Part shown: positions 4,837-5,985 of the stretch, piece by piece | How the letters are laid out: each line of letters opens with the position of its first letter | How positions within the stretch are numbered: position 1 is the stretch's first letter | DNA from: an uncultured Nocardiopsis sp. | Lineage (GTDB): Bacteria > Actinomycetota > Actinomycetes > Streptosporangiales > Streptosporangiaceae | Length of the DNA: 5,985 nucleotides | Assembly (NCBI GenBank): GCA_937957845.1 | Contig: CALGOD010000212.1 | Coordinates: forward strand, 1 to 5,985 | Reading direction: 5' to 3' | Notes under the pieces: model-generated | The model's input: only the letters and a program-made list of their open reading frames with translations | The model's database searches: none | What the model was told of the DNA's origin: nothing | Position numbers and translations under genes: made by a program

Positions 4837-5985
4837 TCAGCTGCAGCCGCTGGTGGCTCCGCATCCCTCACAGGCGTAGCAGCTGCCCGACGGACGCATC
4901 TTGGTACCGCAGGTCATGCACAACGGCGCGTCGGCGACGAAGCCCCTGTCCTCCATCAGCTCGACCGTGGAATGGGCGCTGGTGGGCCTCTCCGCCACGG
5001 CGGGCGTCTCCGGTTCGGCCGGGGCCTCCTCCGGCCGAGTCTCGCTGGTGGCCGCGGACTGGGCGTAGGACTCCACCTGAGCCGCGACCTGGGCCGGGTC
5101 GTCACCCGCCACCTGGGCCTCACGCTCGGAGGCCGAGAACACTCCCAGGGCGGCGCGGTCCTCGTAGGGCAGGTAGTCCAGGGCCAGACGACGGAAGATG
5201 TAGTCCACCACCGACTGGGCCATGCGGATGTCGGGGTCGTCGGTCATGCCCGCCGGCTCGAACCGCATGTTCGTGAACTTCTCCACGTAGGTCTCCAGCG
5301 GCACCCCGTACTGCAGGGCGATGGAGATCGCGATGGAGAAGGCGTCCATCACCCCGGCCAGGGTCGACCCCTGCTTGCCGAGCTTCATGAACACCTCGCC
5401 CAGACCGTTGTCCGGGTAGGAGCCCGCCGTGATGTAGCCCTCGGCACCACCGACGGAGAACGACGTGGTCTCGCTCGGACGCTTCTTGGGCAGGCGACGT
5501 CGGACCGGACGGACCACCTCGACGACCCGCTCCTCGGGTTCGGCCTTCTTCTCCGCCTTCCCGCTGGAGAGCGGCTGGCCCACCTTGCAGTTGTCGCGGT
5601 AGACCGCGAGCGCCTTCAACCCCATCTTCCAACCCTGGAAGTAGATGTGCTCGAAGTCCTCGACCCCCGCCTCCTCCGGCACGTTCACCGTCTTGGAGAT
5701 CGCACCGGACAGGAACGGCTGCACGGCGGCCATCATCCGCACATGCCCCATGGGCTCGATGTAGCGGCGGCCCATCGCGCAGTCGAACACCTCGTAGTGC
5801 TCGGGCTTCAGGCCGGGCGCGTCCACGATGTGGCCGTTCTCCGACACGTACGCCACGATCGCCTCGATCTGCTCGTCCTGGTAGTCCAGGGTGTCGAGGG
5901 CACGGGGGATGGCCTGGTTGACGATCTGCATCGAACCGCCGCCCACCAGCTTCTTGAACTTGACCAGCGAGAAGTCGGGCTCGAT
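4837..5985 (-). CDS. nrdJ: Vitamin B12-dependent (class II) ribonucleoside-diphosphate reductase NrdJ, C-terminal part
   Basis: NrdJ reduces ribonucleotides to deoxyribonucleotides in the cytoplasm, using adenosylcobalamin as radical source and so working with or without oxygen. The 382 visible residues are open to the right edge; actinobacterial NrdJ is usually over 900 residues, so the start and catalytic barrel cysteines lie outside. Recognisable landmarks are IEPDFSLVKFKKL at the edge, VGGGSMQIVNQAIPRAL, the FQGWKMGLKALAVYRDNCKVGQPLS segment at about 116-140, and a TSCPD-type domain (about 169-275, with GAEGYITAGSYPDNGLGEVF and GSTLAGVMDAF). An acidic Ala/Pro/Glu-rich linker (about 290-335) leads to a tail with six cysteines (356, 359, 369, 372, 375, 381 of the fragment) arranged CxxC, CxxCxxC and a penultimate Cys. 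Such tails are thought to bind zinc or pass electrons from thioredoxin to the active site. The GTG at 5946 is an internal valine codon, not a start. The promoter and any cobalamin riboswitch would be outside the window. Confidence 0.95.
   Translation of the reverse strand: MEPDFSLVKFKKLVGGGSMQIVNQAIPRALDTLDYQDEQIEAIVAYVSENGHIVDAPGLKPEHYEVFDCAMGRRYIEPMGHVRMMAAVQPFLSGAISKTVNVPEEAGVEDFEHIYFQGWKMGLKALAVYRDNCKVGQPLSSGKAEKKAEPEERVVEVVRPVRRRLPKKRPSETTSFSVGGAEGYITAGSYPDNGLGEVFMKLGKQGSTLAGVMDAFSIAISIALQYGVPLETYVEKFTNMRFEPAGMTDDPDIRMAQSVVDYIFRRLALDYLPYEDRAALGVFSASEREAQVAGDDPAQVAAQVESYAQSAATSETRPEEAPAEPETPAVAERPTSAHSTVELMEDRGFVADAPLCMTCGTKMRPSGSCYACEGCGATSGCS

Noticed and set aside
4488..4871. Minus-strand small frames between nrdJ and the SPFH operon
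   Set aside because: They run through both terminator-like hairpins, overlap the end of nrdJ, have no ribosome site and give Arg/Gly/Pro-rich noise.
5944..5946. GTG as the start of nrdJ
   Set aside because: The 13 upstream codons in the same frame encode conserved NrdJ sequence (IEPDFSLVKFKKL), so the gene continues past the window edge.

Overview
The window comes from a high-GC actinomycete. Third codon positions are almost all G or C, the spacers hold long GC-rich hairpins with short or absent T runs, and there is a class II (B12-dependent) ribonucleotide reductase of the NrdJ type with a cysteine-rich tail. A Nocardiopsis- or Thermobifida-like member of the Streptosporangiales is my best guess, but it is recall and not a measured placement.

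Layout. Bases 1-387 hold no gene I can defend, only small hairpins and noisy short frames. Bases 388-1044 (+) encode an unrecognised 218-residue protein with three predicted membrane segments and a C-terminal domain predicted outside the cell. It converges on the next operon across a 142-base spacer that holds a very strong hairpin terminator (1110-1153). Bases 1187-4396 (-) are a two-gene operon of SPFH/band-7 membrane scaffold proteins: the upstream protein has 581 residues and the downstream one 487. They abut with no spacer (TAG directly followed by ATG), share their domain plan and are clearly paralogous. Bases 4397-4836 are an intergenic region with a candidate ECF-sigma-type promoter for the SPFH operon, two hairpins and some operator-like repeats. 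Bases 4837-5985 (-) are the C-terminal 382 residues of NrdJ, running off the right edge.

How the genes relate. The SPFH pair is the centre of interest. Each protein has a soluble N-terminal segment, a two-segment membrane hairpin, an SPFH core and a long charged coiled-coil. By the positive-inside rule the SPFH domains should face the cytoplasm, as in bacterial flotillins and unlike the periplasmic HflK/HflC cage. The close coupling suggests a hetero-oligomer. The envelope-stress-like promoter pattern would fit the known placement of Bacillus SPFH genes in an ECF regulon, but it is a pattern match only. NrdJ makes deoxyribonucleotides from ribonucleotides; nothing in the sequence ties it to the SPFH pair beyond adjacency and strand, and a terminator lies between them.
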